From Sporosarcina luteola (GTDB taxonomy: Bacteria; Bacillota; Bacilli; Bacillales_A; Planococcaceae): 64,000 nucleotides of DNA. This document shows positions 39,725-48,709 of the stretch, one piece after another. The stretch lies in assembly GCF_023715245.1 (NCBI RefSeq), contig NZ_JAMBNV010000001.1:1922001-1986000 (forward strand), in the 5' to 3' direction. The notes beneath the pieces are model-generated. The model was not told the origin of the DNA. It made no database searches and worked only from the letters and a program-made list of their open reading frames with translations. The translations under genes and the position numbers were made by a program. The first letter of the stretch is position 1. Every line of letters begins with the position of its first letter.

Positions 39725-40507
39725 TTATTTATTTTCCATGCCATCTCTAATAATTTGCATTGCATTTTTCTCAAGTCTTGAAATTTGGGCTTGGGAAATG
39801 CCTAGTTCTTTTGCAATTTCGGTTTGTGTCTGCCCTAAGTAGAATCGCTTGGACAGAATAAGCTGCTGCCTTTCCGTCATGCCCGACACAGTCTCCTTAA
39901 CCGACACATACGTCAACCAACGCTCTTCCGACACTTTCTTATCCTGCAATTGATCCATAATATAAACAGGATCACCGCCGTCGCCATTCATCGGTTCATG
40001 GAGGGACATCGGATCTTGTATTGCGTCCAGAGCAAATAAAATATCATCCTCAGGAATGCCCGTCGCTTCTGCAAGATCGGATATTCTAGGCTCTTTCTGA
40101 TGATCATTCACGAATTGTTCCTTTGCCCGGATTGCTTTATAAGCTATATCACGGAGCGATCTGGATACCCTAATGGCATGATGGTCTCTCAAATGTCTTT
40201 TGATCTCACCGATGATCATCGGGACGGCATATGTTGAAAATCGGACATTATGTTTCAAATCAAAATTGTCAATGGACTTCAATAATCCGATGCAGCCAAC
40301 CTGAAATAGATCGTCTGCTTGCTCCCCCCTATAAGCAAACCTTTGAACAAGACTTAAAACTAACCGCAAATTTCCAATTACAAGCTCTTCTCTTGCCGAT
40401 TCGTCACCACTTTGAAGCCGGATAAACGTTTCTTTCATCACTTCGTTCGACAGTAAGGGCAAATTGGACGTATCGATACCACAGATTTCAACTCTTGTAC
40501 GCATCAT
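39725..40507 (-). CDS. sigG: RNA polymerase sigma-G factor (late forespore)
   Basis: Directs late forespore transcription during sporulation. The 260 residues start MMRTRVEICGIDTS, and the sigma-70 region 2 core is LFQVGCIGLLKSIDNFDL. SRSLRDIAYKA is characteristic of SigG/SigF, and ELGISQAQISRLEKNA is the region 4 helix-turn-helix. The ATG at 40507 has GGAGG eight bases upstream; the upstream ATG at 40543 has none. It follows sigE after 93 bases that hold a SigF-type promoter, as in B. subtilis spoIIGA-sigE-sigG. Confidence 0.97.
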   Translation of the reverse strand: MMRTRVEICGIDTSNLPLLSNEVMKETFIRLQSGDESAREELVIGNLRLVLSLVQRFAYRGEQADDLFQVGCIGLLKSIDNFDLKHNVRFSTYAVPMIIGEIKRHLRDHHAIRVSRSLRDIAYKAIRAKEQFVNDHQKEPRISDLAEATGIPEDDILFALDAIQDPMSLHEPMNGDGGDPVYIMDQLQDKKVSEERWLTYVSVKETVSGMTERQQLILSKRFYLGQTQTEIAKELGISQAQISRLEKNAMQIIRDGMENK

Positions 40508-40546
40508 TCGCTTTTCCTCCGCATTCTGTAGATGACTGTACAAAAT

Positions 40547-40574
40547 AGTTTGTCCTCACACTTGCGGAATATGC
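40547..40574 (-). promoter_or_regulatory. SigF-type promoter of sigG
   Basis: -35 GCATA (40570-40574), a 14-base spacer and -10 GGACAAACT (40547-40555), fitting the forespore pattern GYATA and GGNNANANT. It would place sigG under SigF as in B. subtilis. Confidence 0.6.
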
Positions 40575-40600
40575 GAAATCCAATTCGCCAATTTCAACCA

Positions 40601-41314
40601 TCAGGCGATAGGGTGATTCAGTCTGTCACGTAAATCTGAGATGATTTTTTTTTCAAGACGGGATATATAAGATTGAGAAATACCAAGTAGTTCTGCAACT
40701 TCCTTTTGTGTCATTTCGAGTCTTCCTGTCAATCCGAAGCGGCATTCCATTATATATTTCTCCCGTTCATCCAAAGTGCTGATCGCTTCAATCATATGTT
40801 GCCGTTCTAATTTCTTTTCAACGTCGTCAATAATAATATGCTCATCTGTTCCCAGAATATCGGACAGCAAAAGCTCATTTCCATCTGCATCGGAATTTAA
40901 CGGTTCATCAAAAGAAATTTCCGACCGGGTCCTATTCGTTTTTCTTAAATGCATAAGTATCTCATTTTCAATACATCTTGAAGCATATGTCGCCAGTTTA
41001 ATATTGCGATCGCTTTTAAATGTTTCGATCGCTTTTATAAGTCCGATTGTCCCGATGCTAATTAAATCTTCAATATGTGTATTCGTGTTATCAAAACGAC
41101 GGGCAATGTAAACAACAAGCCTAAGATTCTTTTCAATGAGCGTATCCCTCGCATCCATGTCCCCTTCCATGAAAGCCCGGATTGCAATTGCTTCTTCATC
41201 CCGTGTTAATGGCTTTGGAAGCGATTCATGGCCGCCGATGTAATACGTACCGCTCTTTTTTCTAGTGAAGAAGCTCTTGACAATCGCCAACCATTTTTTA
41301 AGTCCCTGCAACAT
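40601..41314 (-). CDS. sigE: RNA polymerase sigma-E factor precursor (mother cell)
   Basis: Early mother-cell sigma factor, made as an inactive precursor and cleaved by SpoIIGA. The pro-sequence is the basic, hydrophobic N-terminus (about residues 1-23) before TYYIGG, where processing occurs in relatives; it is about three residues shorter than in B. subtilis. Region 2 has [14 protein letters not shown], and region 4 has [15 protein letters not shown]. Length 237. Its start overlaps spoIIGA by 17 bases. Confidence 0.97.
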   Translation of the reverse strand: MLQGLKKWLAIVKSFFTRKKSGTYYIGGHESLPKPLTRDEEAIAIRAFMEGDMDARDTLIEKNLRLVVYIARRFDNTNTHIEDLISIGTIGLIKAIETFKSDRNIKLATYASRCIENEILMHLRKTNRTRSEISFDEPLNSDADGNELLLSDILGTDEHIIIDDVEKKLERQHMIEAISTLDEREKYIMECRFGLTGRLEMTQKEVAELLGISQSYISRLEKKIISDLRDRLNHPIA

Positions 41315-42158
41315 GACTCGTTCCCCTTTCGGTTGTAATGGATTCCAATGCGGAGGCGTGCATTATGGCGCCTGCCCCTTCCGGATACCTGTTATCCTGC
41401 TTGGTAAAGACGATATAGCCTACTTGCAGCTCACTCCCTTCTCCGACGACCCATCTGTCAAACTTAAAACCGACCGCCCAGGAAGCACCTTGGACCGTCT
41501 GAAGACGGATCAACCGCAAACTTTTTTGAAATTTCTTTGGGAAAATTGAAAGTTGGGGCATGTCTTCTGTTTTCCATGTAAGCAAAGGCCCTTTCAACTC
41601 TTCGGGCATAAAGCGTTCCACTGATTTGAATGAAACAAAGTGCACCGGTTCTCCTGAAAGTGGCTCTGTGCATCGATTTCCTGTATCGATGAAACTCGGA
41701 ATTGAAATCGTTTCATTCCAAATGGACAAAACCGACTCGACAGAATAGGAGGACAGCTGTCGAGCCATTCTTACATCCAACCACTTTGTCTTTAATAAAT
41801 ACAGAAAAACATAAGCTAAAAGTGCACTGATGAAAACTGTGGACTTAGAATCTGAAAACATGAACTTATCCATGAAAACCGTTAGCGCGCCACCAGCGAA
41901 AAGTGCACCGACCAATACAATGACAGCTGGGTTGCCGAGTGAGGTAATTGATATTCCGAATGCACAGACAATCATTACACCGAAAGCCACGAAGATGGCG
42001 ATCCAGGAATCAGGGAATAGAACAACAGGAAATGCCCCAGCCAACGAAGCTAGCAATAGACGGAGCCTAGTAGCTTGTGCCTTGACCATCCGGTTTGCAA
42101 AGGACAAAATCACATAATTGAAGACCATGTTAATGCCGATAATGAGTTCTCCATACAT
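41298..42158 (-). CDS. spoIIGA: sporulation sigma-E processing peptidase SpoIIGA
   Basis: Septum-located aspartic protease that cleaves pro-SigE after SpoIIR signalling. The N-terminal half has about five membrane helices. The catalytic aspartate is in [15 protein letters not shown] chose the ATG at 42158 because GGAGG stands eight bases upstream and [17 protein letters not shown] fits the family's membrane start; the open frame extends to 42218. Length 286. Overall similarity to B. subtilis SpoIIGA is modest, but context is decisive. Confidence 0.93.
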   Translation of the reverse strand: MYGELIIGINMVFNYVILSFANRMVKAQATRLRLLLASLAGAFPVVLFPDSWIAIFVAFGVMIVCAFGISITSLGNPAVIVLVGALFAGGALTVFMDKFMFSDSKSTVFISALLAYVFLYLLKTKWLDVRMARQLSSYSVESVLSIWNETISIPSFIDTGNRCTEPLSGEPVHFVSFKSVERFMPEELKGPLLTWKTEDMPQLSIFPKKFQKSLRLIRLQTVQGASWAVGFKFDRWVVGEGSELQVGYIVFTKQDNRYPEGAGAIMHASALESITTERGTSHVAGT

Positions 42159-42207
42159 CAGCTTGCCCTCCTTGTACGTAAGGATAACACCTCGTGACCG
42201 CAATGTT

Positions 42208-42245
42208 TGTCGGAACAAGGGATAATTTATAGTAAATATTCGACA
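42208..42245 (-). promoter_or_regulatory. putative Spo0A boxes at the spoIIGA promoter
   Basis: TGTCGAA on the minus strand (42239-42245) is a perfect 0A box core, and TGTCGGAA on the plus strand (42208-42215) is a near match. They flank an AT-rich stretch (TATAAATTAT) that could be the -10. B. subtilis spoIIG is a Spo0A-activated SigA promoter. Confidence 0.5.
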
Positions 42246-42310
42246 TGAACAGCGGAGATGGGCGGGTTACGTTGTGTTGCTAACGGTATATGTTTTGTTG
42301 CATTGGACTA

Positions 42311-42358
42311 CAAACTAAAAAGCTCTCCGGCATGTCCTAATTGGACTGCCGGAGAGCT
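42311..42358 (-). terminator. ftsZ terminator
   Basis: 12-bp stem AGCTCTCCGGCA / TGCCGGAGAGCT (42347-42358 and 42321-42332) extended by an inner GTCC/GGAC, then TTTTAGTTTG on the minus strand. Confidence 0.88.
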
Positions 42359-42369
42359 TCTACTATTTA

Positions 42370-43533
42370 TTATCTTCTGCGGTTGCGTAAGAATGTCGGA
42401 ATGTCCAAAGCATCCTCTTGCTGATGGCCTTGCTGTTGTCGTGTCGGCTCAGGCTGTTGGAAATGCTGTTGTGGCTCTTCCCGTCGCGTATGCGAAGGCT
42501 GTTGTTGCACAGGCTGAGGTTCACGTTGACGTGCAGCGCCGAATCCTGGATTCCTTGAAGGCTTTGAAGGACTCAATTGCTCTTCACTGAATCCTGTCGC
42601 GATGACTGTAACAAGGATTTCGTCCTTCAAGCCATCATTAATGACAGAACCGAAAATCATATTAACATCTTCATCGGAAGCGGAAGCAACAATATCTGCT
42701 GCTTCTTGAACTTCAAACAAGCTTAGATTGGACCCGCCTGTAATATTCATCAAGACACCTTTAGCTCCATCGATCGACGTTTCGAGAAGTGGGCTTGAAA
42801 TGGCTTTTTTTGCAGCTTCTGCAGCGCGGTTTTCACCTGTCGACATACCGATTCCCATAAGTGCAGAACCTTTATTGGACATGATCGTCTTCACGTCTGC
42901 AAAGTCCAAGTTGATAAGTCCAGGGACAGCGATCAAGTCTGAAATCCCTTGCACCCCTTGACGGAGAACATTGTCAGCTTCACGGAATGCTTCAAGCATC
43001 GGCGTGTTTTTATCGACAATCTCCAACAATTTATCATTTGGAATGACGATCAGCGTATCTACCGATTCTTTCATCGCCGCGATTCCACCGATAGCTTGCG
43101 TTTGGCGTTTTCTTCCTTCGAAAGTGAATGGGCGTGTGACAACACCTACCGTAAGCGCTCCAAGATCCTTTGCCACTTGGGCGATCACTGGTGCGGCACC
43201 TGTTCCTGTACCTCCGCCCATACCGGCAGTTACGAACACCATATCAGCGCCGCGAAGCGCCTCTTCTATTTGTTCACGGCTTTCTTCAGCCGCTTTTTTC
43301 CCTACATCAGGGTTTGCCCCCGCACCTAGTCCACGAGTCAATTTGGCTCCGATTTGCAATTTCACTCCAGCTTCGGATAAATTAAGCGCTTGCGCATCCG
43401 TATTCACTGCAATGAATTCAACACCTTGCACTCCATGTTCAATCATGCGATTAACCGCGTTATTTCCGCCGCCACCGACTCCAATCACCTTAATGACTGC
43501 GAGTGCATCGACATTTGTATCAAAATCCAGCAT
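42370..43533 (-). CDS. ftsZ: cell division protein FtsZ
   Basis: Tubulin-like GTPase that forms the division ring. The GTP-binding motif GGGTGTG is at 106-112, and the synergy-loop region NLDFADV is intact. A glutamine/proline-rich linker (about 320-370) leads to the C-terminal peptide [12 protein letters not shown], which binds FtsA and SepF. Length 387. It follows ftsA by 41 bases and ends the dcw cluster. Confidence 0.98.
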   Translation of the reverse strand: MLDFDTNVDALAVIKVIGVGGGGNNAVNRMIEHGVQGVEFIAVNTDAQALNLSEAGVKLQIGAKLTRGLGAGANPDVGKKAAEESREQIEEALRGADMVFVTAGMGGGTGTGAAPVIAQVAKDLGALTVGVVTRPFTFEGRKRQTQAIGGIAAMKESVDTLIVIPNDKLLEIVDKNTPMLEAFREADNVLRQGVQGISDLIAVPGLINLDFADVKTIMSNKGSALMGIGMSTGENRAAEAAKKAISSPLLETSIDGAKGVLMNITGGSNLSLFEVQEAADIVASASDEDVNMIFGSVINDGLKDEILVTVIATGFSEEQLSPSKPSRNPGFGAARQREPQPVQQQPSHTRREEPQQHFQQPEPTRQQQGHQQEDALDIPTFLRNRRR

Positions 43534-43574
43534 GCTCTCTCCTCCTAATCCCTATATGACCACATTTACATCAG

Positions 43575-44858
43575 TCACTCAAAAAATCCATCAAAAAATC
43601 TCTTGGTTTTGTTCATGAAGCTTGTCCTTTTCTCTTTTGGTTGGACAGCGACCTTCTTTTTACTGGAAGATGGGTAATCCATCTCGCTATGTGTGGCAGC
43701 AGTTTGCGATTCAGCTGCTATTCCAAAATAGCTATCTTCCATACTAGCATAACGGATAAGTCCTACAGCAGTCGAATACATCGGTTCACGAACTCCGATA
43801 TATTCAGGAGTATGGATTCGTACCCTCGTTCTCAATACATGTCTTGCAAGTTGCAAAATCCCGTCGAGCTTCGTCGTTCCGCCAGTCAAGACGACACCGC
43901 CCGGCAAATCATGGATACCCATACGGTACAGCTCTTCAAGAACCAAGTCGAATAACTCTTCCAATCGGACACCTATGATCTCCGATATGTATCTTTGACT
44001 ATATTGATCTTTCGAATCGGCACCAATGACAGGGACTTCAAAAAGTTCATCATCCGATGCGTCATCGTAAAAGGCATGTCCATATTGATGTTTGATTTTT
44101 CTCGCTTGCTCTGTAGGTGTCTTAAGAATAATCGACAAGTCCTTTGTAATATGATCACCGCCAACTGGAATGACAGCAGTTGAAATAAAGCGGTTATCCC
44201 CAAAGATTGCGATTGTCGTTGAACCTCCGCCGATATCGATAAATGCCGTGCCATGGTTCATTTCATCCTCTGTCAAAGCAAACTGCCCGGCTGCGAGTGG
44301 CTGTAAGTAAATTTCACGGATTACGAGGCCAGCACGCTCGACGCATCGCAAGATATTGTGAACTAGCGTTTTGGAAGTCGTAATTAGAGTACCATCCATT
44401 TCAAGACGGACGCCGATCATTCCTCTTGGATCCTTTATCTCATCATAATCATCCACAATGAATTGTTTCGGTATGATATTGACGATTTCCCTCTCAGGAG
44501 GAACCGACATGACTTGTGCGGATTTCATAACCCGATCAAGGTCGTCATCCGTTATTTCCCTGTTCTCCGAATTGACGGCTACAACGCCTTTTACGTCTTG
44601 CAGCAGCACGCCATTGGAAGGGATGCCAAGAATGACGTCCCGGATTTGCATACCCGTCATTCGTTCAGCCTGTTCCACCGCTTTGCGGATGGATTGGACA
44701 GTCGCATCGATGTCGATAATCGTCCCTTTACGAATGCCTGCTGATTGGACGTTACCTACCCCGATTACATGGAGGGATCCGCCATCCACTTCACCGATCA
44801 GTACTTTGACTGACGAAGATCCTATATCAAGTGATACATAAATTGTAGATTGACTCAA
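43575..44858 (-). CDS. ftsA: cell division protein FtsA
   Basis: Actin-like ATPase that tethers FtsZ to the membrane. The first ATP motif is LDIGSSSVKVLIGE, with DIGGGSTTIAIF and VLTGGTTKLDGI for phosphate and adenosine binding. The C-terminal tail (MNKTKRFFDGFFE) forms the amphipathic membrane helix. Length 427. It has its own promoter upstream. Confidence 0.97.
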   Translation of the reverse strand: MSQSTIYVSLDIGSSSVKVLIGEVDGGSLHVIGVGNVQSAGIRKGTIIDIDATVQSIRKAVEQAERMTGMQIRDVILGIPSNGVLLQDVKGVVAVNSENREITDDDLDRVMKSAQVMSVPPEREIVNIIPKQFIVDDYDEIKDPRGMIGVRLEMDGTLITTSKTLVHNILRCVERAGLVIREIYLQPLAAGQFALTEDEMNHGTAFIDIGGGSTTIAIFGDNRFISTAVIPVGGDHITKDLSIILKTPTEQARKIKHQYGHAFYDDASDDELFEVPVIGADSKDQYSQRYISEIIGVRLEELFDLVLEELYRMGIHDLPGGVVLTGGTTKLDGILQLARHVLRTRVRIHTPEYIGVREPMYSTAVGLIRYASMEDSYFGIAAESQTAATHSEMDYPSSSKKKVAVQPKEKRTSFMNKTKRFFDGFFE

Positions 44859-44892
44859 TTCCCGGCACCTCCCATTACAGTCCTTATCTTAC

Positions 44893-44921
44893 ATTCTATT
44901 GTATTAGAGTCGTATTGTCTA
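44893..44921 (-). promoter_or_regulatory. ftsA-ftsZ promoter
   Basis: -35 TAGACA (44916-44921), a 17-base spacer and -10 TAGAAT (44893-44898), in the 94-base gap between sbp and ftsA. Confidence 0.6.
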
Positions 44922-44952
44922 AATATTTTCTCCACCCGATGCTCAATTCCTT

Positions 44953-45324
44953 TCACTCCTGAACTTTTGTTTCAGAAACCTTACTTCGATCTGACCATTT
45001 CGTCAGCAAAATCCTTCGTATGACAGCGATATTCTGGAATAGCCTTACTCCGAATGCGAATACGGCGGCCAAATATAAATCCACACCGAGATGCACTCCA
45101 AGGAAAGCTAAACCGGCCGCAAGTGCGATATTGAAGAAAAAACCGGAAATGAACACCTTATCATCATAAATCTGTTGAAGATGAGCACGTATTCCCCCGA
45201 AAAGCGTATCTAGTGCAGCTAACACGGCGATGGACAAATAGTTGCTGTAAATTTGCGGGATCTGTAAATCTGTTAACAGGCCCAGCGAAATTCCTAGAAG
45301 TAATCCGAGCAGTGGCAACCACAT
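44953..45324 (-). CDS. sbp: small basic protein Sbp (DUF1290)
   Basis: Conserved membrane protein of 123 residues and unknown function, always next to ftsA in Bacillales. Three or four hydrophobic segments, with family core SIAVLAALDTLFGGIRAHL and VHLGVDLYLAAVFAFGVRLF. The second ATG (45324) has AAAGGGG seven bases upstream and gives MWLPLLGLLLG, matching B. subtilis; the first ATG (45330) touches the Shine-Dalgarno. Confidence 0.92.
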   Translation of the reverse strand: MWLPLLGLLLGISLGLLTDLQIPQIYSNYLSIAVLAALDTLFGGIRAHLQQIYDDKVFISGFFFNIALAAGLAFLGVHLGVDLYLAAVFAFGVRLFQNIAVIRRILLTKWSDRSKVSETKVQE

Positions 45325-45326
45325 TG

Positions 45327-46046
45327 TCATTCCCCTTTCGGAAGTTCTTTCAAATAAAGATTTTTGAATTTGTCGGGATATCCCCGGATCGTTATGTCCC
45401 TTTCCGGTTGATTGATTTCCAACACGAGATTATCAAGATAAAAATCGTCATGGATGGATGATGCTAACAAATAATTATATAGCTTTTCGCTATCGGACAT
45501 CGTAGGAGATATGATTTTTATCGTAAAGGGCGGAGTCGAGACATTCAACCCATTTACAGTGGTGACGCCATTAATGACTCGAATCGAGCTCATCACCGTA
45601 TATCGCTTGCCGTCGACTTCCATGTGAATGCCCTTAAATCGGTTCACCTCATTGACGAAACGGGTCAGTAGATCGGATGAAATACTCGTGATTGGTATTC
45701 CATATGCTACGCTCTCCACAGAGGGGCGAACTTCGATCGTAAAGCCAGGACCCGATATATCTGTTGTTCCCGCCTTTTTGTGCAGCTTGTCCACTGTATC
45801 CTTCAATGCCTGTCCCGTGCTAGATTCACTTAACGTCCTATATGAGGAGATCGTTCTATCCAAATCACGGATTTCGGTAAGAAGCTCTGAATGGATTTTC
45901 TTCTCTTCCGCCAACTCTTGGCGAATTGCCCAAATATCCCTCGTATCACGTTCCTTAGGATGTTCCATCGTATTATATTGGACAGCAATCATAAATCCGA
46001 TCAGCAGGAGGACAATTGTGAATTTCCAATTGATAGCTTTTTTCAA
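45327..46046 (-). CDS. ylxX: DUF881 family protein YlxX
   Basis: Membrane-anchored extracellular protein of unknown function. One N-terminal membrane helix (about residues 8-24), a coiled coil (about 40-85), then the DUF881 domain with ISGPGFTIEVRPS, FVNEVNRFKG and YTVMSSIRVINGVTTVNG. Length 239. It is a paralogue of ylxW just upstream; the pair sits between divIB and sbp as in B. subtilis. Confidence 0.9.
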   Translation of the reverse strand: MKKAINWKFTIVLLLIGFMIAVQYNTMEHPKERDTRDIWAIRQELAEEKKIHSELLTEIRDLDRTISSYRTLSESSTGQALKDTVDKLHKKAGTTDISGPGFTIEVRPSVESVAYGIPITSISSDLLTRFVNEVNRFKGIHMEVDGKRYTVMSSIRVINGVTTVNGLNVSTPPFTIKIISPTMSDSEKLYNYLLASSIHDDFYLDNLVLEINQPERDITIRGYPDKFKNLYLKELPKGE

Positions 46047-46072
46047 CGAACACCCTCCTTCTTACTGTTTAC

Positions 46073-46801
46073 TCATGCCTCATCCCGTAAAGCGGGAAGC
46101 TTGATGTCTTTCATTTGCTCCAATGTGACGACTATATTGTCATGCACTAATCCATCAATGACTCCACCGCCCAAATTCAGAGCTGCCGACAAGACTTCAG
46201 AATCACCTACAGCTTCAATGACAAACGGAGCCGGAAGCGTCCTGCCGTCAATCGTGATGACGGGCCCTGTACATTTGATATACGAATTGGCTGAAATTCG
46301 CTGTCCATTGATTGCTATCCCTTGTGCGCCAGAAATCTTCAATTCATTTACAACACGGAGCACATGGCTTTCATGAACGATATAATCATTGGGATTCTGT
46401 ACGACAGGATCATAATCGCCGTCCTTTAATGTAATACGCACTCCCGGACCGGAAGCCGGAATGACGCCTAGAAGCAACCTTAGATCTTTTGCTTCTTCGA
46501 CGAGTACGGTATGATTGTCTTCGTTCTCTGAAAAGGATTGCTCAAAGTCCCGGATTTCAATTTGCTTCGCATGAATCTCATCAGCAAGTTCCTTATTCCG
46601 CTCCTTTTGAACGATCAATTCTTCCCGATACTGTTCTTCCTGTTGAAATGTCGGGGACTGGGCCAATTCGCTGCTATCCTTCCCTAATGTACGATAGGAG
46701 AATGCGAAGATGAAACCGAGTATGAGAAAGACGAAAGAGTATAATATGTATCTTCCTCTATTTTTGTAGTCCTCACTCATTTTCTTCGCCAACTTCATCA
46801 C
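46073..46801 (-). CDS. ylxW: DUF881 family protein YlxW
   Basis: Paralogue of YlxX with the same layout: membrane helix at about 18-38, coiled coil (about 50-95), then the DUF881 domain with ASGPGVRITLKDGDY, RVVNELKISGAQGIAING and APFVIEAVGDSE. Length 242. The ATG at 46801 overlaps divIB by 29 bases; a later ATG at 46780 is possible but has a weaker ribosome binding site. Confidence 0.88.
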   Translation of the reverse strand: MMKLAKKMSEDYKNRGRYILYSFVFLILGFIFAFSYRTLGKDSSELAQSPTFQQEEQYREELIVQKERNKELADEIHAKQIEIRDFEQSFSENEDNHTVLVEEAKDLRLLLGVIPASGPGVRITLKDGDYDPVVQNPNDYIVHESHVLRVVNELKISGAQGIAINGQRISANSYIKCTGPVITIDGRTLPAPFVIEAVGDSEVLSAALNLGGGVIDGLVHDNIVVTLEQMKDIKLPALRDEA

Positions 46802-47567
46802 CTTCCCCTTCTTCTACACCGTCATTTCCGTAAACTTTGCTGAATGGTGTAAAGAAAATGCCCACTTCCATATTGACAATCCCCTTTTCAATCCCTCCCA
46901 GTTGGGAAATGATATCCGGATAATAATCCATCTTCTCCGCAAACGTCTGAAGAATCGCATGGACTTCATACCCATCGTCCATATACGCAATAATCGTATC
47001 GGGATTCTCCTCTGTCCCAGTATAGATGATTTCGGAAATCAATTGGAGAACATTTTTATCCATTTTCAGCAATTGATTTGTCAGTCTTTTTCGAAGTTCA
47101 GGGTTGTCCACATGATTCAAAATAGGCACGTTTGGATAATTTCCGTCACCTTCGAATAACGCACCATTTTCGAGCAATAAACTATATTCCCCGGCACTCT
47201 CCATATAAGCGACGGTTTTCCATTCTTCAATTGATATATCGATATCCCTCATCCATTTTCTTGTGACGGCAACACTACTGACGCCTTCCAGTTTCAAAAG
47301 TTCTTCTTCCACGTCTTTCGCTTTAAATCCCCAAAATGAAGTTCCTTCTAAAATCCCGCTTTTTTCATAATAATAGTGGTCATTTTGAAGGGAAGCCCCT
47401 TTAATTCTCACTTCACCAACCTTGCTAAGTGGAGATTGGAAGTATAAAAGTACAAGAAGGGCGATACAGAAAACGGCAATGATGAATAAAAACTTCTTAT
47501 TCGTCTTTTTTCTCCGTTTTTCCCTCATGGAAGGAATCCGCTCTTCGATGTCTATCACTTTATCCAT
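46773..47567 (-). CDS. divIB: cell division protein DivIB (FtsQ)
   Basis: Bitopic divisome protein that works with FtsL and DivIC. A basic cytoplasmic N-terminus (MREKRRKKTNKK) leads to one membrane helix (about residues 27-45) and an extracellular POTRA domain (VGEVRIKGASLQND) and beta domain, ending in an acidic tail. I start it at the ATG at 47567, which has GGAGG seven bases upstream. Length 264. It directly follows spoVE; B. subtilis has murG and murB between them. Confidence 0.93.
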   Translation of the reverse strand: MDKVIDIEERIPSMREKRRKKTNKKFLFIIAVFCIALLVLLYFQSPLSKVGEVRIKGASLQNDHYYYEKSGILEGTSFWGFKAKDVEEELLKLEGVSSVAVTRKWMRDIDISIEEWKTVAYMESAGEYSLLLENGALFEGDGNYPNVPILNHVDNPELRKRLTNQLLKMDKNVLQLISEIIYTGTEENPDTIIAYMDDGYEVHAILQTFAEKMDYYPDIISQLGGIEKGIVNMEVGIFFTPFSKVYGNDGVEEGEGDEVGEENE

Positions 47568-47581
47568 GTTCCGCCCTCCCT

Positions 47582-48673
47582 TCAACCTCGTTGTTTATAA
47601 AAAGCGAAATGTAAAATGGTTCCTGCTGCCATCCATGTCGTCAGCAAGGAAGAGCCGCCATAACTGATGAACGGCAATGTAACCCCCGTGACCGGCAACA
47701 ACCCAGAGACAACCCCGACATTCAGGAACGTTTGGAAGATGATCATCGAAGCCATACCTGCTGTCATTAGAAATGACTTATAATCATTCGTCCGGATTGC
47801 AATTCCAAATGCGGACAAGAGGAGTATGGAAAAGAGGAGAAGAATGAATGTCGCTCCAATAAATCCCGTCTCCTCTGCAATGATAGAAAATATAAAGTCG
47901 TTTTGCGGCTCGGGTAAATACAAATATTTCTGCCTGCTATTTCCATAACCATGGCCGAACAATCCTCCCGGCGCAATCGCGAACAACGACTGAATACCCT
48001 GAAATCCAGCTCCGAGGGGATCGTTCCAAGGATCGATATACGATTTTATACGTTCCAATCGGTATGGCGCAGCTGCAATAAGAGCAACAAACGCCCCTAT
48101 ACCCGCAAAGCCGAGTATACCGAAAAACGACAGCGGATATCCTGCCAAAAACAAAATTACAAAAGCTGAGACAATCATGATCACTGCAGAACCCAAATCA
48201 GGCTGTAACATGATTAAAGCAGCCGGAAGTAAAATGAGAACAAAATGGCTTAGTCTGAACGGCCTCTTTCCAGCCGACTGCTTCATGTTGCAAGCAAGCT
48301 TTCCTATGAGTGCCACTTTAACGAATTCTGCAGGCTGGATGCTGAATGGACCGAGGGCAATCCAGCTCTGGGATCCGTTCCGTACTGCACCGATGCCGGG
48401 TATCATAACCGCAACTAACAAGATGATCGTTATGTAATAAAAGGCGGTCCAGAATGACTCACTGGATGTCCATGGCCCTTTCATCAACATAAATGCCACA
48501 ACTATAGAAACAGCCATGTATATCCCTTGCTTAACGATGAAAGGGGATGAATCCGCATAGTGCACTTGCCCCCAATACGAGCCTGCCGAATGGACAAAAA
48601 CCAATCCTATCAATGACAACGATACTGCCGAAATGACGAAGGCAGCTTTTAATTTCCGATCCAGTGAACGCAT
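47582..48673 (-). CDS. spoVE: SEDS-family peptidoglycan glycosyltransferase SpoVE/FtsW
   Basis: Polytopic membrane enzyme that polymerises glycan strands from lipid II with a partner class B PBP. The 363 residues form about ten helices with the SEDS segments RNGSQSWIALGPFSIQPAEF, QPDLGSAVIM and the C-terminal TGVTLPFISYGGSS. Similarity and position fit B. subtilis SpoVE, which works with SpoVD; it could also serve as the vegetative FtsW, so the symbol is provisional. The Shine-Dalgarno GGAAGG touches the ATG. Confidence 0.9.
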   Translation of the reverse strand: MRSLDRKLKAAFVISAVSLSLIGLVFVHSAGSYWGQVHYADSSPFIVKQGIYMAVSIVVAFMLMKGPWTSSESFWTAFYYITIILLVAVMIPGIGAVRNGSQSWIALGPFSIQPAEFVKVALIGKLACNMKQSAGKRPFRLSHFVLILLPAALIMLQPDLGSAVIMIVSAFVILFLAGYPLSFFGILGFAGIGAFVALIAAAPYRLERIKSYIDPWNDPLGAGFQGIQSLFAIAPGGLFGHGYGNSRQKYLYLPEPQNDFIFSIIAEETGFIGATFILLLFSILLLSAFGIAIRTNDYKSFLMTAGMASMIIFQTFLNVGVVSGLLPVTGVTLPFISYGGSSLLTTWMAAGTILHFAFYKQRG

Positions 48674-48709
48674 CCTTCCGTCTTATTGGTCAAGTGGTGA
48701 ATGGCTGAC

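Noticed and set aside
42971-43618. 215-codon plus-strand open frame opposite ftsZ
   Set aside because: Shadow of ftsZ, rich in Ser/Pro/Ala as expected from antisense of glycine- and alanine-rich coding sequence.
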